From a bacterium (GTDB lineage Bacteria > CG2-30-53-67): a stretch of 40,108 nt of DNA. The position numbers and the translations under genes are program-made. The notes below the pieces were generated by a model, which did not search any database, was not told the origin of the DNA, and saw only the letters and a list, made by a program, of their open reading frames with translations. Positions 20,275 through 31,378 of the stretch are shown here, piece after piece (position 1 is the stretch's first letter; each line of letters opens with the position of its first letter). The stretch covers positions 1-40,108 of the forward strand of contig JAJRUP010000250.1 of the NCBI GenBank assembly GCA_024277725.1, written 5' to 3'.

Positions 20275-21240
20275 TTACCTCAGGGCCGTCTTCAAAATCC
20301 GCTCCACCAGATCCTCAAAAGGAATCCCCGCCGCCCGAGCCGCCTTGGGCAGAAGACTGGTTTCCGTCATTCCGGGAATGGTGTTCACCTCGAGTACGTA
20401 GGGACGCATTCCCTTGGCGAGAATCAGATCGACCCGGCTCACCCCCACGCATCCTAAGAGACGATGTACGGAAAGGGCCAGGTTTTGAACCTTCCGGGCA
20501 ACCCTCGGGGAGAGCGGAGCAGGAACAAGATATTCCGTATCCCCCGACCGGTATTTTGCGGCAAAGTCGTAAAAACCGCCTGCGGGACGGACCTCCACCA
20601 CCGGCAGGGAGGTCTCGCCGAGAATCCCCACCGTCATCTCTCTCCCGGGAACATATCGCTCCACCAGGACCTGATCCGAATATTCGAGGGCATGTCCGAC
20701 GGCTTCCTTCAATTCCCGGGGCGTCTCAACGCAGGCAATACCGATGGTCGATCCCTCGTCCGCCGGTTTCACCACTGCCGGATAGGAAACACCGTAGTAA
20801 CGACTTTGCAACCGATCACAAACAATAAAATCGGGCGTCGGAATCCCGTGAAAACGGAGCAGTTTTTTGGTATGGATCTTGTCCATGGCAATGGCGCTGG
20901 CCTTGACGCCGGAACCGGTATAGGGAATGCCCAGGATCTCCAGGAATCCCTGAACGGTACCGTCCTCTCCGGCCTTTCCGTGGAGGCAGACAAAGGCGAC
21001 ATCGATCCTGGATCTTCGGATCAACGACGCCAGATCTTTTGCCGCATCGAGGGGAACCGTCTTGTAGCCCTTCCGTTGCAGGGCCTGCAGCACAGCCTTC
21101 CCGCTCTTCAGAGAAATCTCCCGTTCCGAAGAAGCCCCGCCCATGAGGACACCAACGGTCATCCCTTTCCGAATGGCCTTTTTCGATCCCTGCTTCACAA
21201 CAAAGTCCTCTTGCCGCTTAAGGTCGGTCGGGGAAAGCAC
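20275..21240 (-). CDS. ddl: D-alanine--D-alanine ligase
   Basis: VGVLMGGASSEREISLKSG; FVCLHGKAGEDGTVQGFLEILGIPYTGSG; VLEVNTIPGMTETSLLPKAA. Confidence 0.97.
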   Translation of the reverse strand: MLSPTDLKRQEDFVVKQGSKKAIRKGMTVGVLMGGASSEREISLKSGKAVLQALQRKGYKTVPLDAAKDLASLIRRSRIDVAFVCLHGKAGEDGTVQGFLEILGIPYTGSGVKASAIAMDKIHTKKLLRFHGIPTPDFIVCDRLQSRYYGVSYPAVVKPADEGSTIGIACVETPRELKEAVGHALEYSDQVLVERYVPGREMTVGILGETSLPVVEVRPAGGFYDFAAKYRSGDTEYLVPAPLSPRVARKVQNLALSVHRLLGCVGVSRVDLILAKGMRPYVLEVNTIPGMTETSLLPKAARAAGIPFEDLVERILKTALR

Positions 21241-22093
21241 CTAAAAGACAAATCTCCAGGTCAAGCGCCACACCAAACTTCTCCCGCACCTTCCTGCGTA
21301 CCTGCCCGATCAGTTCCAGAACATCGACGGCCCGGGCATGACCTCGGTTCACAATAAAATTGGCATGTACCGAAGAAACCTCGGCATCCCCGACCCGGAG
21401 ACCCTTCATCCCACAGGCGTCAATCAGCCGTCCCGCCGCATCGCCGGGAGGATTTTTGAAGACACAACCGGCCGAAGGGAACGACAAGGGCTGTTTTTCC
21501 TTGCGCTGCGCCCACCGCTTCCGGATTTTCTCCAAGAGTTCCCGGGGCTCCCCCTGGTCGAGGAGAAGCTCCGCTTCGATGATCAAACAATCCTCGGGGA
21601 GCCCGGCCCTGCGATATCCAAAGTCGATCCTTGATACCTCCCTTCGCTCCGAATGACCGGCACGATCCATGAACGTAACCGCCGCCAGACGATCGGAGAT
21701 TACCCCGGCATCGGTTCCGGCATTCATCCGGATCGCTCCCCCCACCGTCCCCGGAATCCCGGCAAGAAATTCCAGCCCTCCCCATCCGTCCCGGGCCAGC
21801 GACTGGAGGAGTTCCGGCAGAAGCATTCCGGCACCGACCCGCAACCGTTCTCCCTCCCGGACCATCCCTTTCAAGGCGCGCGTCATGATCACCGTCCCCC
21901 GGATCCCGGCGTCCGCCACCAACAGATTGCTCCCCCCGCCGATGACAATGATTTTCTCTTCCGGCGGACAGGAACGGAGAAGGGCTGCCAGAGCAGGAAT
22001 CGACGCAGGAATGCAGAAACGGTCGGCCGGTCCCCCGATCCTCCATGTCGTATGCCGATCCATCGGCTCATCAAAGAGAAACTCCTCGTTCAC
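21218..22093 (-). CDS. murB: UDP-N-acetylenolpyruvoylglucosamine reductase
   Basis: [61 protein letters not shown]. Confidence 0.97.
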   Translation of the reverse strand: MNEEFLFDEPMDRHTTWRIGGPADRFCIPASIPALAALLRSCPPEEKIIVIGGGSNLLVADAGIRGTVIMTRALKGMVREGERLRVGAGMLLPELLQSLARDGWGGLEFLAGIPGTVGGAIRMNAGTDAGVISDRLAAVTFMDRAGHSERREVSRIDFGYRRAGLPEDCLIIEAELLLDQGEPRELLEKIRKRWAQRKEKQPLSFPSAGCVFKNPPGDAAGRLIDACGMKGLRVGDAEVSSVHANFIVNRGHARAVDVLELIGQVRRKVREKFGVALDLEICLLGAFPDRP

Positions 22094-23469
22094 GGTTTGC
22101 CCAATCTCTGCAGCAATGCTTCCCCAATCTTGTAAACATCCCCGGCACCCAGGGTCAAAACAAGATCGCCCGGACGCAGGATCGACAACAGATGATTGAT
22201 GATTTTCGCCGGTTCCGGAATACAGGTCACATCCCGGTGCCCGTGTCCCTGTATCCCCTGCATCAACCGCTCGGCCGTGATCCCCGGGATCGGCGTCTCT
22301 CCCGCCGCATAGATCCCGGTCAGCACAAGAATGTCGGTCTGATTGAACGCGGTTGCAAACTCTTCAAGGTGGTCCCGTGTCCGGGTGTAACGGTGGGGCT
22401 GAAAGATCGTCACCACCCGGCCGGCCTGCAATCCCTTGGCGACCGCCAGGGTCGCCTGAATCTCCGTGGGGTGGTGTCCGTAATCATCAACGATCCGGAT
22501 TCCCCCGACCTCGCCGAGCAGAGTAAAACGGCGCTGTACGCCGGAATAGGTCTTCAACCCTTCCCGGATCACCTCCGGTGCCAATCCCAGCTCCAGGCCC
22601 ACGGCAACGGCCGCCAGCCCGTTGAGAACGTTGTGCAGACCGGGTGCACAAAGTTCAAACTCTCCGATCGATTTCCCGCGCAACGTTACGTCAAAAACGC
22701 TTTCAAACCCGGCCTGCCGGATGTGGGAAGCCTGCAGATCGACCTGGGCCGAGGTGCCGTAGGTAAAGAACCGTTTCTTCAGCCCCGGGATCAGCCCCTG
22801 GACGTTCGGGTCATCAACACAGAGGATGGAAAGTCCATAGAAGGGAATCTTATTGATAAATTCAAGAAAGGTACTCTCGATCTTCTCCAGGGACCCGTAG
22901 AAATCGAGGTGTTCCGCATCGATATTGGTCACCACGGCGATGGTCGGGGAAAGCTGCAGAAAGGACCCGTCCGACTCGTCGGCCTCGGCCACGAGAAAAT
23001 CACTCTGCCCCAGCCGGGCATTGCTTCCGATACTGTTCAGCCGCCCGCCGATGACAATGGTCGGATCGATTCCTCCGTATCCCAGGACCGTCGCGATCAT
23101 GGAGGTCGTCGTCGTCTTCCCGTGGGCTCCGGCCACGGCAATCCCGTATTTCATCCGCATCAGTTCCGCCAGCATCTCGGCCCGGCGGATCACAGGAATC
23201 AATTGCGACTCGGCCGAGCGTACCTCGGGATTGTCCCGGGAAACAGCCGAGGAGATCACCACCACATCGACATCCCGGACATTGGCTTCGGAATGCCCCA
23301 GGAAAACCTGCGCCCCCAGCGACTGCAACCGTCGGGTCACCGCCGTCTCCTTAAGATCGGACCCGCTGACACGGTGCCCCTGATTGATCAGCACCTCGGC
23401 AATCCCGTTCATCCCCGATCCGCCGATCCCGACAAAATGGACCTTCTGCGCCTTCTTGTACATCGTCAC
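22090..23469 (-). CDS. murC: UDP-N-acetylmuramate--L-alanine ligase
   Basis: [64 protein letters not shown] overlap with murB. Confidence 0.97.
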   Translation of the reverse strand: MTMYKKAQKVHFVGIGGSGMNGIAEVLINQGHRVSGSDLKETAVTRRLQSLGAQVFLGHSEANVRDVDVVVISSAVSRDNPEVRSAESQLIPVIRRAEMLAELMRMKYGIAVAGAHGKTTTTSMIATVLGYGGIDPTIVIGGRLNSIGSNARLGQSDFLVAEADESDGSFLQLSPTIAVVTNIDAEHLDFYGSLEKIESTFLEFINKIPFYGLSILCVDDPNVQGLIPGLKKRFFTYGTSAQVDLQASHIRQAGFESVFDVTLRGKSIGEFELCAPGLHNVLNGLAAVAVGLELGLAPEVIREGLKTYSGVQRRFTLLGEVGGIRIVDDYGHHPTEIQATLAVAKGLQAGRVVTIFQPHRYTRTRDHLEEFATAFNQTDILVLTGIYAAGETPIPGITAERLMQGIQGHGHRDVTCIPEPAKIINHLLSILRPGDLVLTLGAGDVYKIGEALLQRLGKP

Positions 23470-23531
23470 CTACACTCCGGAAGTATTTCTTTCCCGGATC
23501 CCGGGATTGCAGCCTCTTGTCTTCAATCGAT

Positions 23532-24647
23532 TCATCGCCTTTGTTCCACGATCCGTTCCAGATCATCGATCAGGTCTTTCGCGGCCTCGGGACGCGCACA
23601 CTGCCGGGCCGCTCTCCCCATCTGTTGCAATTTTTCAGGGCTTTCCAGCAGTTCCCGAAGATCACCGTAAAGCCGCGCCGGAGTCAGTCCCTCCTGCAGC
23701 AGAACCCGGGCGGCACCAAGACGCTCCAGTACCTGGGCGTTTTTCCTCTGGTGATCGTCCGAGGCATAGGGAAAAGGAATCAGAAGGGAGGGGAGCCCCG
23801 CCGCGCAAAGTTCGGAGAGTGCAATCGCCCCGGCACGGGAGACAGCCAGATCCGCCGCCTGATAGGCCGGCGCCATATCATAAAGATAGGGCTTCACAAC
23901 GGCCCGGATCTTTGCATGACGATAGGCCCGAGACACCGCTTCCGCATCGGCCTCCCCCGTCTGGTGGAGGAACTGGAATCTTTCCGTTTCCCCTTTCATC
24001 TCCTTGATCATCTTCATCACCACATCGTTGACGGCATGGGCGCCCCGGCTCCCCCCGATCACCAGGACCACGGGAAGGTCCGGGTCAAAGGCAAAAAAAC
24101 CTTTCGCCGTCCGGGAGTCTCCCTGCCGGTCCCAGGAACGAAGAGGATTCCCTGTATTGACCACCTTCCGGCGGGGAAAGAACTGCGCCGCCTCTTCATA
24201 AGCGGTATAAATCCTGTCCGCGACCTTTCCTAAGAGACGGTTCGTCAGGCCGGGAACACTGTTCTGTTCCTGCAGGATCACGACTCTTCCGGTCAGAAAG
24301 GCCGCCAGGACCAGGGGCCCCGAGGCATACCCCCCGACACCGATCACCACATCGGGCCGAAAGGACCGGAGGATCGACAGGGAGCGCATCAGGGCAAGGG
24401 GAAGCCGCAGAATCGCCCGAAGCTGTTCCCCTCTTCTCTTCCCTTTCAGACCGCTCACCGGAATCGTCTTCAAATCCAGGCCCTCTTTCGGAAGAATCCG
24501 TGTTTCCAGCCCTTCCCCGGTACCGACAAAAAGGATCGCTCCCCGGGGATCCCGCCGCAGGATCTCCCGGGCCAGCGTAATTCCCGGATAGAGATGCCCC
24601 CCCGTTCCCCCACCGGCAATCACGGCTCTCATGTCGCCCGCGTCCAC
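23532..24647 (-). CDS. murG: UDP-GlcNAc:MurNAc-pentapeptide transferase MurG
   Basis: VIAGGGTGGHLYPGITLAREI; IGVGGYASGPLVLAAFL; QEQNSVPGLTNRLLGKVADRIY; SRAGAIALSELCAAGLPSLLIPFP. Confidence 0.97.
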   Translation of the reverse strand: MDAGDMRAVIAGGGTGGHLYPGITLAREILRRDPRGAILFVGTGEGLETRILPKEGLDLKTIPVSGLKGKRRGEQLRAILRLPLALMRSLSILRSFRPDVVIGVGGYASGPLVLAAFLTGRVVILQEQNSVPGLTNRLLGKVADRIYTAYEEAAQFFPRRKVVNTGNPLRSWDRQGDSRTAKGFFAFDPDLPVVLVIGGSRGAHAVNDVVMKMIKEMKGETERFQFLHQTGEADAEAVSRAYRHAKIRAVVKPYLYDMAPAYQAADLAVSRAGAIALSELCAAGLPSLLIPFPYASDDHQRKNAQVLERLGAARVLLQEGLTPARLYGDLRELLESPEKLQQMGRAARQCARPEAAKDLIDDLERIVEQRR

Positions 24648-25723
24648 TTGGAGATGTTCAAGAGGATCCCGACTCCGATGAAGGTCATAAGGAGCGAGGA
24701 CCCCCCGTAACTGACCAGGGGAAGGGTCAGTCCCTTCGTCGGCAGCAGGCCGACCACGACCCCCAGGTTCAGCAGCGCCTGGATCGAAACCATCCCCGTC
24801 AACCCGAGGGCGAGATAACGGCCGAAGGGTTCAACGGACCGCAGGGAAATCAACATCCCCCGGTAGAATAGAATCGCAAAGGCAATCACAACGACAACGG
24901 CCCCGAAAAAACCAAGCTCTTCGCCGATAATGGCAAAAATAAAATCGGTGTGCGGTTCCGGAAGGAAAAGCCGTTCCTGATGTCCCTGGGCAAGTCCCGT
25001 TCCGGTCAGTCCCCCGCTGCCGATGGCAAGAAAGGACTGGATGATCTGGAAACCCGCACCGGCGGCATCCTTCCACGGGTCGAGAAAGGCGGAAAGGCGA
25101 CGACGGCGGTAGGCCTCCCCCATAATCAGCACATAGAGCAGGGGAATCGAGAGGAGGACCAGCGAGAGGAGGTAACGCAACCGGGTCCCGGCCATGAAGA
25201 GCATGAGCATGACGACCGCAGCAAGGCTGACGGCCGTTCCCAGATCGGGCTGGAGGAGTATGAGCATGAAGAAAACCCCTAAAATCATCACATAGGGGGT
25301 AAAACCGTAGGCAAAATCCTTGATCTTCCCTTCCTTCCGCTTCAGGGAATGGGCCATGTAGAGGATCAATCCCATCTTGGTCATCTCCGAAGGCTGGAAC
25401 TTGACTCCCCCGATCTGCAGCCATCGTTGTGCCCCACCGACCTTGACCCCGATGCCGGGGATCAAGACCAGGATCATCAAGACCAGACAGACCGCCAGAA
25501 GCGGATAGACGAGGTAGCGGAGATGGACATAGTTGATGTTGGCCGTCACCAGCATCCCTCCCAGCCCCACCAGGGCGAAGAGGACTTCCCGCTTCAGAAA
25601 AAAGTGCTCGTCCTGGTAGAGGTCCATCGCCATGTAGGCACTGGCGGAATAGACCATCACGATCCCGACGACACAGAGGAAAAGAACATCGGCCATAAGG
25701 ATCTTGTCAAAGGACTTCTTCAT
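24629..25723 (-). CDS. ftsW: Lipid II polymerase FtsW (SEDS family)
   Basis: Multi-pass; MVYSASAYMAM; LLQPDLGTAVSLAAV; LPLVSYGGSSLLMTFIGVGILLNIS. Confidence 0.96.
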   Translation of the reverse strand: MKKSFDKILMADVLFLCVVGIVMVYSASAYMAMDLYQDEHFFLKREVLFALVGLGGMLVTANINYVHLRYLVYPLLAVCLVLMILVLIPGIGVKVGGAQRWLQIGGVKFQPSEMTKMGLILYMAHSLKRKEGKIKDFAYGFTPYVMILGVFFMLILLQPDLGTAVSLAAVVMLMLFMAGTRLRYLLSLVLLSIPLLYVLIMGEAYRRRRLSAFLDPWKDAAGAGFQIIQSFLAIGSGGLTGTGLAQGHQERLFLPEPHTDFIFAIIGEELGFFGAVVVVIAFAILFYRGMLISLRSVEPFGRYLALGLTGMVSIQALLNLGVVVGLLPTKGLTLPLVSYGGSSLLMTFIGVGILLNISKWTRAT

Positions 25724-27138
25724 TTCCCATCCTTCAGGCGCCGAACCTCGGCGCAGAAAACCGCTCCCCGTTCCTCAAAATCGGTAAACATATCAAAGCT
25801 GGCACACCCCGGAGAGAGGAGAACCACGTCGCCCGGACGGGCCGCAGCAAAAGCGATGCGCACGGCTTCTTGCATCGATGACGCACGCTCGATCCGCGTC
25901 GTCCCGGAGAGGTCCTCAGCCATCCGGTCCGCCGCCTCCCCGATCAGAACGAGAGAATCGACCCGCTCGGCCACCGTCTTCCGCAATGCCCGGTAATCCG
26001 TTCCCTTGCCCTGACCGCCGGCAATGAGGTGTACCGGTTGTTCCAGGCTTTCCAGGGAACGGAGCACCGCCCCGATATTGGTTCCCTTGGAATCGTTGAT
26101 AAATCGGACTCCCCGAACTTCACCGGCTGACTCCATCCGGTGCGGCAATCCCGGAAATTCCTGCAAAACCGAACGGATCGCCGCAACGTCACATCCGGTC
26201 ACAAGCGCCGCGGCCGTGGCGGCCAGTGCATTTTCCAGGTTATGAAGGCCCGGGATACGGACCGCATCCACGGGAAGGATTTCCCCCCGGAAAGACGGCA
26301 GGGAGGAAACCATCCTGTCCCCGTCGGTGTAGACTCCACCTGTAACTTTCCGGCACAGACTCACCGGCACCACCCGCGCCGCAAGGTCATGGGTCACGGC
26401 AACACAACGGGGGTCATCGAAATTTACCACGGCAAAGTCCTCCCCCCCCTGATTCATAAAGATCCGGGCCTTGGCCCCGATGTAATCCTCCATCCCGGCA
26501 TAGCGGTTGAGATGGTCGGGCGACAGGTTCAGGAGAACCGCCACATGGGGACGGAAGGTCGCGATCCCTTCCAGTTGAAAACTGCTCAGTTCCACCACCC
26601 TGACAGGGTGCGAAGCCTCCAAGCCGACGAGATTCGTCAGGGGCGTACCGATGTTCCCGCCGACTGCAACCTCTCGCCCCCCCGCCCGAAGCATGGCGCC
26701 GATCAGCGAGGTGGTCGTCGACTTCCCGTTCGTACCGGTCACACCGATGTACTCTCCCGGGAGGAGACGAAAGCCGAGTTCAATCTCACCAATCACCTCC
26801 ACCCCCTTTTCCCGGGCCTGCACCAGAGGGGGAATCGAAAGGGGGACCCCGGGGCTCACGACAATCAGGTCCGCTTCGTCAAAGGCCGTCTCATCATGCC
26901 CTCCCGTCTCCACCTCAATGCCCGGAGTCAGTTGGGCCAGGGAGGACTCCAGCAGATCCCGCGGTTTGGCATCGGTCACCCGGACCCGTGCCCCCTTCTC
27001 GCTGAGACGATTGGCCGCAGCGATTCCGGAACGGGCCAATCCCACGACCACGATCTTCTTTCCCTCCACTTCCATATCGTATACGCCTTTAACGTCGATT
27101 GCATACACCCCGGATCGCTTCCCTTCCCGGTGCATCAC
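25720..27138 (-). CDS. murD: UDP-N-acetylmuramoylalanine--D-glutamate ligase
   Basis: GLARSGIAAANRLSEKGARVRVTD; GVTGTNGKSTTTSLIG; NDSKGTNIGAVLRSLES; LLSPGCASFDMFTDFEERG. Confidence 0.97.
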   Translation of the reverse strand: MMHREGKRSGVYAIDVKGVYDMEVEGKKIVVVGLARSGIAAANRLSEKGARVRVTDAKPRDLLESSLAQLTPGIEVETGGHDETAFDEADLIVVSPGVPLSIPPLVQAREKGVEVIGEIELGFRLLPGEYIGVTGTNGKSTTTSLIGAMLRAGGREVAVGGNIGTPLTNLVGLEASHPVRVVELSSFQLEGIATFRPHVAVLLNLSPDHLNRYAGMEDYIGAKARIFMNQGGEDFAVVNFDDPRCVAVTHDLAARVVPVSLCRKVTGGVYTDGDRMVSSLPSFRGEILPVDAVRIPGLHNLENALAATAAALVTGCDVAAIRSVLQEFPGLPHRMESAGEVRGVRFINDSKGTNIGAVLRSLESLEQPVHLIAGGQGKGTDYRALRKTVAERVDSLVLIGEAADRMAEDLSGTTRIERASSMQEAVRIAFAAARPGDVVLLSPGCASFDMFTDFEERGAVFCAEVRRLKDGK

Positions 27139-27165
27139 AACATTTACGAACAGGCCCCCTCACGG

Positions 27166-28248
27166 CTAACGCAGTTTCAGCGTTCCCAGGGCCATCAGCG
27201 CCAGGATGATCGAGATGATCCAAAAACGGACGATGATCTTCGGTTCCGCCCACCCTTTCAGTTCATAATGGTGATGGATCGGCGCCATCTTGAAGACCCG
27301 TTTCCCCGTCAGTTTAAAACTCACCACCTGAATGATCACCGACAGTGCCTCAATCACAAAGATTCCACCGATCAGGATCAGGAGGATTTCATGCTTGCTG
27401 ATCACCGCCACCGTCCCGATCGCCGCCCCCAGGGCGAGGGAACCGATATCCCCCATAAAAACCGAAGCCGGGTAGGTATTGAACCAGAGAAAACCGAGAC
27501 TGGCGCCGGTCATGGCAAAACAGAAGAGAGTGAGCTCGCCCGCGCCCTTGACATAGGGAATCTGGAGATAATTGGCAAACTTGATATTCCCTGTGGCATA
27601 GACGATGACGGCATAGACGAGAGAGGCGATCATCACCGGACCGATCGCAAGTCCGTCGAGACCATCCGTGAGGTTCACCGCATTGGAGGATCCCACAATG
27701 ACCAGCATGGCGAAGGGAAGGTAGAACCATCCGAGATTGGGCATCGCCTTCTTGAAAAAGGGGAGAGGCAGGCTCGTGGTAATGGAGTCCTCCGGGAAGA
27801 GCATCAGGATCATGCTGATTACAAACGCGAGAACGATCTGGAGGGCGAATTTCTGCCGGGGCCGAAGACCTTCGGAACGGTTTTTGACCAGCTTGATGGA
27901 ATCGTCGAGGAACCCGATCAAACCAAAACCGAGGGTGGCAATCAGGACCAGCCAGACATACCGGTTGGTCAGGTCCGCCCAGAGCAGCATCGACACAAAA
28001 AGCGAAATCAGGATTAAAAGCCCCCCCATGGTGGGGGTGCCCGATTTTTTCTGGTGGTTCTGCGGCCCGAGGGTCCGGATCCTCTGCCCGACATGATACT
28101 GCTTCAAACGCCGGATCAGAAAGGGACCGACGGCCAGACTGATCATCAATGCCGTCAGGGCGGCCACAACAGTCCGGAAGGTAATGTACCGAAAGACGTT
28201 GAAGATCTTGATCGTTTCATGCAATGGATAAAGGAGATGATACAACAT
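27166..28248 (-). CDS. mraY: Phospho-N-acetylmuramoyl-pentapeptide transferase
   Basis: [77 protein letters not shown]. Start [11 protein letters not shown] at 28248 preferred. Confidence 0.97.
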   Translation of the reverse strand: MLYHLLYPLHETIKIFNVFRYITFRTVVAALTALMISLAVGPFLIRRLKQYHVGQRIRTLGPQNHQKKSGTPTMGGLLILISLFVSMLLWADLTNRYVWLVLIATLGFGLIGFLDDSIKLVKNRSEGLRPRQKFALQIVLAFVISMILMLFPEDSITTSLPLPFFKKAMPNLGWFYLPFAMLVIVGSSNAVNLTDGLDGLAIGPVMIASLVYAVIVYATGNIKFANYLQIPYVKGAGELTLFCFAMTGASLGFLWFNTYPASVFMGDIGSLALGAAIGTVAVISKHEILLILIGGIFVIEALSVIIQVVSFKLTGKRVFKMAPIHHHYELKGWAEPKIIVRFWIISIILALMALGTLKLR

Positions 28249-28295
28249 AATCCGTCTCTCAGTCCTTCCATGTGCCTCCCCGAAGGGCGGCAAAT

Positions 28296-28470
28296 GACCG
28301 CCTCACAGCGGTCGTACTTATTCCATATCTCTCAAGACTTGATTACCTCGCAAAAAGCCGCAAAGCGTCTTTTTGCTCGGCGGGGGAGAGGCAACCCTCC
28401 CCCGCCGCTGGAAGTAAATTCCAATGGTTCCACCCCCACCCCAGGCCGGGGTTTACCCGCCTTCGGCCTG
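28296..28470. repeat. Cluster of five small hairpins between murF and mraY
   Basis: GACCGC/GCGGTC (28296-28313); GCAAAAAG..CTTTTTGC (28350-28376); CGGCGGGGGAG/CTCCCCCGCCG (28378-28407); TGGAA/TTCCA (28409-28423); CAGGCCG/CGGCCTG (28442-28470). Confidence 0.8.
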
Positions 28471-28482
28471 TTGATGGACTGA

Positions 28483-29928
28483 CTACGAGCCCATCAAGTC
28501 TTCCACCATCTCTTCCAGTCCCATCCCCCGTGAGGCCTTGACCAGAACCCGATCCTGCGCCCGGAGGATCTTCCTGAGACAACCGGAAGCTTCCCGCACA
28601 TCGGAGCAGCAAAAAACATCGGCAGCCGGCATCCCGCTGCGTACCGCCTCGTCGGCGATCCATCCTGCCTGCGGCCCCACGGTGATGAGACGGGCAAAGG
28701 TCCCGTCCGCCACGGTACGGCCGACCGCCCGGTGGGCTTCTTCGCTGAACTCTCCCAGTTCCAGCATGTCGCCGAGAACGGCGATGTTTCTCCGGTCCCC
28801 GCCGAGATCCGCCACGGTCTGCAGGGCCGCCGTCACCGAAGCCGGATTGGCATTGTAGGCATCATTGATCACCTCGCTCCCCCCGGGCAGGAAAAAGGAT
28901 TCCCACCGCATCGACGGAAAGGTACAGTCGGCGATTCCTTCGGGGATTTCCGCAAGGGGGATCCCTGCGGCCAAAGCGGCCGCAGCCGCAGCCAGGGCAT
29001 TGGCAACGTGGTACCTGCCCGGTTTCGGCAGGCGGACGGTAACCTCTTTTCCCTGATAACACAGCTGAAAACGGGTGGCACCCCCCTCCCCGGATGTAAT
29101 CGCTGTAGCCCGTACGTCGGCCGCTGCATCCTGCCCGAAGGTAATCACCCGCCCCCGGACCTTATCCCGCATGGCATCAACACGGACATCATCCCGATTC
29201 AGGACGGCCCAACCGTCCCGGGGAAGATCCTCCAGGATCTCCGCCTTGGCCCGGGCGATCTCCTCTTCGTTTTTCAGGGCCGTGAGGTGTGCCGCCGATA
29301 CGTTGGTAATCACAACAATGTTGGGCCGGGCGATCTCCCGCAGGCGTGCGATCTCTCCAAAACCGCTCATTCCGAATTCCAGTACCGCCGCTTCCGTTGC
29401 CGGTCCGAGTCCAAAAAGACTCAAGGGAACACCGATATGATTGTTCAGGTTGCCCGGAGAACGATGGGTCCGGCGACCGATACGTAGGATGGAATAGATC
29501 ATCTCCTTGGTCGAAGTTTTTCCATTGGTTCCCGTCACCGCCACCAGGGGGAGGGTAAACTGCATCCGGTGAAAATGAGCCAGATCCTGCAGCGCCCGCA
29601 GGGTGTCGGGCACGGAAATCAGACTCGCTTCGCTGAAGGAGGCGTACATCGGGTCCGGTGGTTCCGGCATCCAGTCGTCCCGGACGATCCTGCCCAACGC
29701 CCCTTTCTGCAACGCCGCCTCGGAAAAATCATGGCCGTCAAAACGTTCCCCCCGGATCGCGACAAAGAGTTCCCCGCCCCGGATGGTCCTCGAATTGATG
29801 GCCACCCCGGTGAAACGGAGATCCTTTCTCCCCCGGAGGAGTTTCCCGCCCGTCGCCTTCAAGACATCCGCCGTCGTCAGCAACCTTCGTTCCTCATACC
29901 GTAAACCTTCATCCGATATCTTGTGCAA
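28483..29928 (-). CDS. murF: UDP-N-acetylmuramoyl-tripeptide--D-alanyl-D-alanine ligase
   Basis: VAVTGTNGKTSTKEMIYSIL; NLNNHIGVPLSLF; VINDAYNANPASVTAAL; VLGDMLELGEFSEEAHR. Confidence 0.97.
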   Translation of the reverse strand: MHKISDEGLRYEERRLLTTADVLKATGGKLLRGRKDLRFTGVAINSRTIRGGELFVAIRGERFDGHDFSEAALQKGALGRIVRDDWMPEPPDPMYASFSEASLISVPDTLRALQDLAHFHRMQFTLPLVAVTGTNGKTSTKEMIYSILRIGRRTHRSPGNLNNHIGVPLSLFGLGPATEAAVLEFGMSGFGEIARLREIARPNIVVITNVSAAHLTALKNEEEIARAKAEILEDLPRDGWAVLNRDDVRVDAMRDKVRGRVITFGQDAAADVRATAITSGEGGATRFQLCYQGKEVTVRLPKPGRYHVANALAAAAAALAAGIPLAEIPEGIADCTFPSMRWESFFLPGGSEVINDAYNANPASVTAALQTVADLGGDRRNIAVLGDMLELGEFSEEAHRAVGRTVADGTFARLITVGPQAGWIADEAVRSGMPAADVFCCSDVREASGCLRKILRAQDRVLVKASRGMGLEEMVEDLMGS

Positions 29929-31378
29929 GGATTCTTCTCACCTCTTCCCGGTCATCAAAATGGATTCGCTTCTCTCCAAGGATCTGGTAGTCCTCATGGC
30001 CCTTCCCGGCCACCACTACGATATCCCCCGCTTTCGCCTCACAAACCCCCTTCGTGATCGCCTCCCGCCGGTCCTCAACCACCTCCACAAAAGGCCTTTT
30101 CTCCTCCCCGATCCCGGCTAGGATCTCCGCCAGAATGGCACGGGGATCCTCGGTCCGCGGGTTATCGGAAGTCACGATCACCCGATCGGAGAATTCGGCT
30201 GCGGCCCGCCCCATGAGGGGCCGCTTCCCCCGGTCCCGGTCCCCGCCGCAACCGAAGACGGTGATCACCCGGCCCCGGCAAAGTTCCCGGACCGCCTGCA
30301 ACAGATTGCGCAGGGCATCATCGGTATGGGCATAGTCCACAACCACCGTAAAACCCGGTCCCGGAATCTTTTCGAACCGCCCCGGCACGGCTGGAAGACC
30401 GGCAATTCCCTCCTGCAGGATTTCCTCCCGAAGACCGAGGGAGACACCGACCGCCACCGCAGCGAGAAGGTTGGAAAGGTTGTAGGTCCCGCTCAAGGGC
30501 GATTCGACGGCAATCGTGCCCTCGGGGGTTTTGACCGTGAGGGCCAGACCGTCGATGGTATTGCAATAATCCTGCGCCTGAAAATCCGCCTTCTCGTGCA
30601 AAGCGAAGGTTCGGACCCGCCCTGCAGTCTCTTCCGCCAACCGACGCCCCCAGCGATCATCGACATTGATCAGAGAAACCGTCCCCTCTTTGGCATATGC
30701 CTCTCCGAAAAGTCGTGCCTTGGCACGGTAGTAATTCTCCATCGATTCATGGAAATCGAGATGGTCCCGGGTCAGATTGGTAAAGACCCGGAGGTCGAAA
30801 CAACATTCCTGAACCCGCCCGAGTTCCAGGGCATGGGAGGAAACCTCCATGACGGCGGCCGCCATCCCCTTCTCCTTCATCCGATGGAGCAACTGCTGCA
30901 CCTGCAGCGATTGGGGTGTGGTATTGGGAGCCGGAAATATCTCTCCACCGACCTCATAGCGGAGCGTCCCGATCAGCCCTGCAGGCCTCCCTGCCGCCCG
31001 AAAGAGGCGCTGTACCAGAAGGGAGACCGTGGTCTTGCCGTTGGTCCCGGTAATCCCAACGGTCGTAAGCTCCCGGGAGGGATATCCCCAGAAAGCCGCA
31101 GAGACCCGTGCCAACGCATCGACCGAATCGGGAACACGGACGGAAACAACCGCCTCCAACGATCCGACCTGTTCCGTAATCACCGCCACAGCCCCTCTTT
31201 CAATCGCTTCATCGATATGGGCATGACCATCGGTATGTTCCCCTTTCATCGCCACAAACAGATCACCCGGCTGTACCTGACGCGAGTCATCCCGGATACC
31301 GGTCACCTCAACCGTTGCCGCCCCTCCCCGAACCTCCGCCGACGGAAGCACCTGCAACAGATCATCCAGTTGCATCAC
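29909..31378 (-). CDS. murE: UDP-MurNAc-tripeptide synthetase MurE (meso-DAP type motif)
   Basis: GITGTNGKTTVSLLVQ; NLTRDHLDFHESMENYYRAKARLF; DNPRTEDP motif typical of meso-DAP adding enzymes. Confidence 0.97.
   Translation of the reverse strand: MMQLDDLLQVLPSAEVRGGAATVEVTGIRDDSRQVQPGDLFVAMKGEHTDGHAHIDEAIERGAVAVITEQVGSLEAVVSVRVPDSVDALARVSAAFWGYPSRELTTVGITGTNGKTTVSLLVQRLFRAAGRPAGLIGTLRYEVGGEIFPAPNTTPQSLQVQQLLHRMKEKGMAAAVMEVSSHALELGRVQECCFDLRVFTNLTRDHLDFHESMENYYRAKARLFGEAYAKEGTVSLINVDDRWGRRLAEETAGRVRTFALHEKADFQAQDYCNTIDGLALTVKTPEGTIAVESPLSGTYNLSNLLAAVAVGVSLGLREEILQEGIAGLPAVPGRFEKIPGPGFTVVVDYAHTDDALRNLLQAVRELCRGRVITVFGCGGDRDRGKRPLMGRAAAEFSDRVIVTSDNPRTEDPRAILAEILAGIGEEKRPFVEVVEDRREAITKGVCEAKAGDIVVVAGKGHEDYQILGEKRIHFDDREEVRRILAQDIG

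Noticed and set aside
22045-23670. 541-aa plus-strand ORF
   Set aside because: Antisense to murC and the 3' part of murG; no domain signature; low-complexity R/P/G/H composition.
26140-28017. 625-aa plus-strand ORF, the longest in the track
   Set aside because: Antisense to clearly conserved murD and mraY; H/R/D/Q-rich composition, no recognisable motif; a typical shadow ORF in GC-rich DNA.
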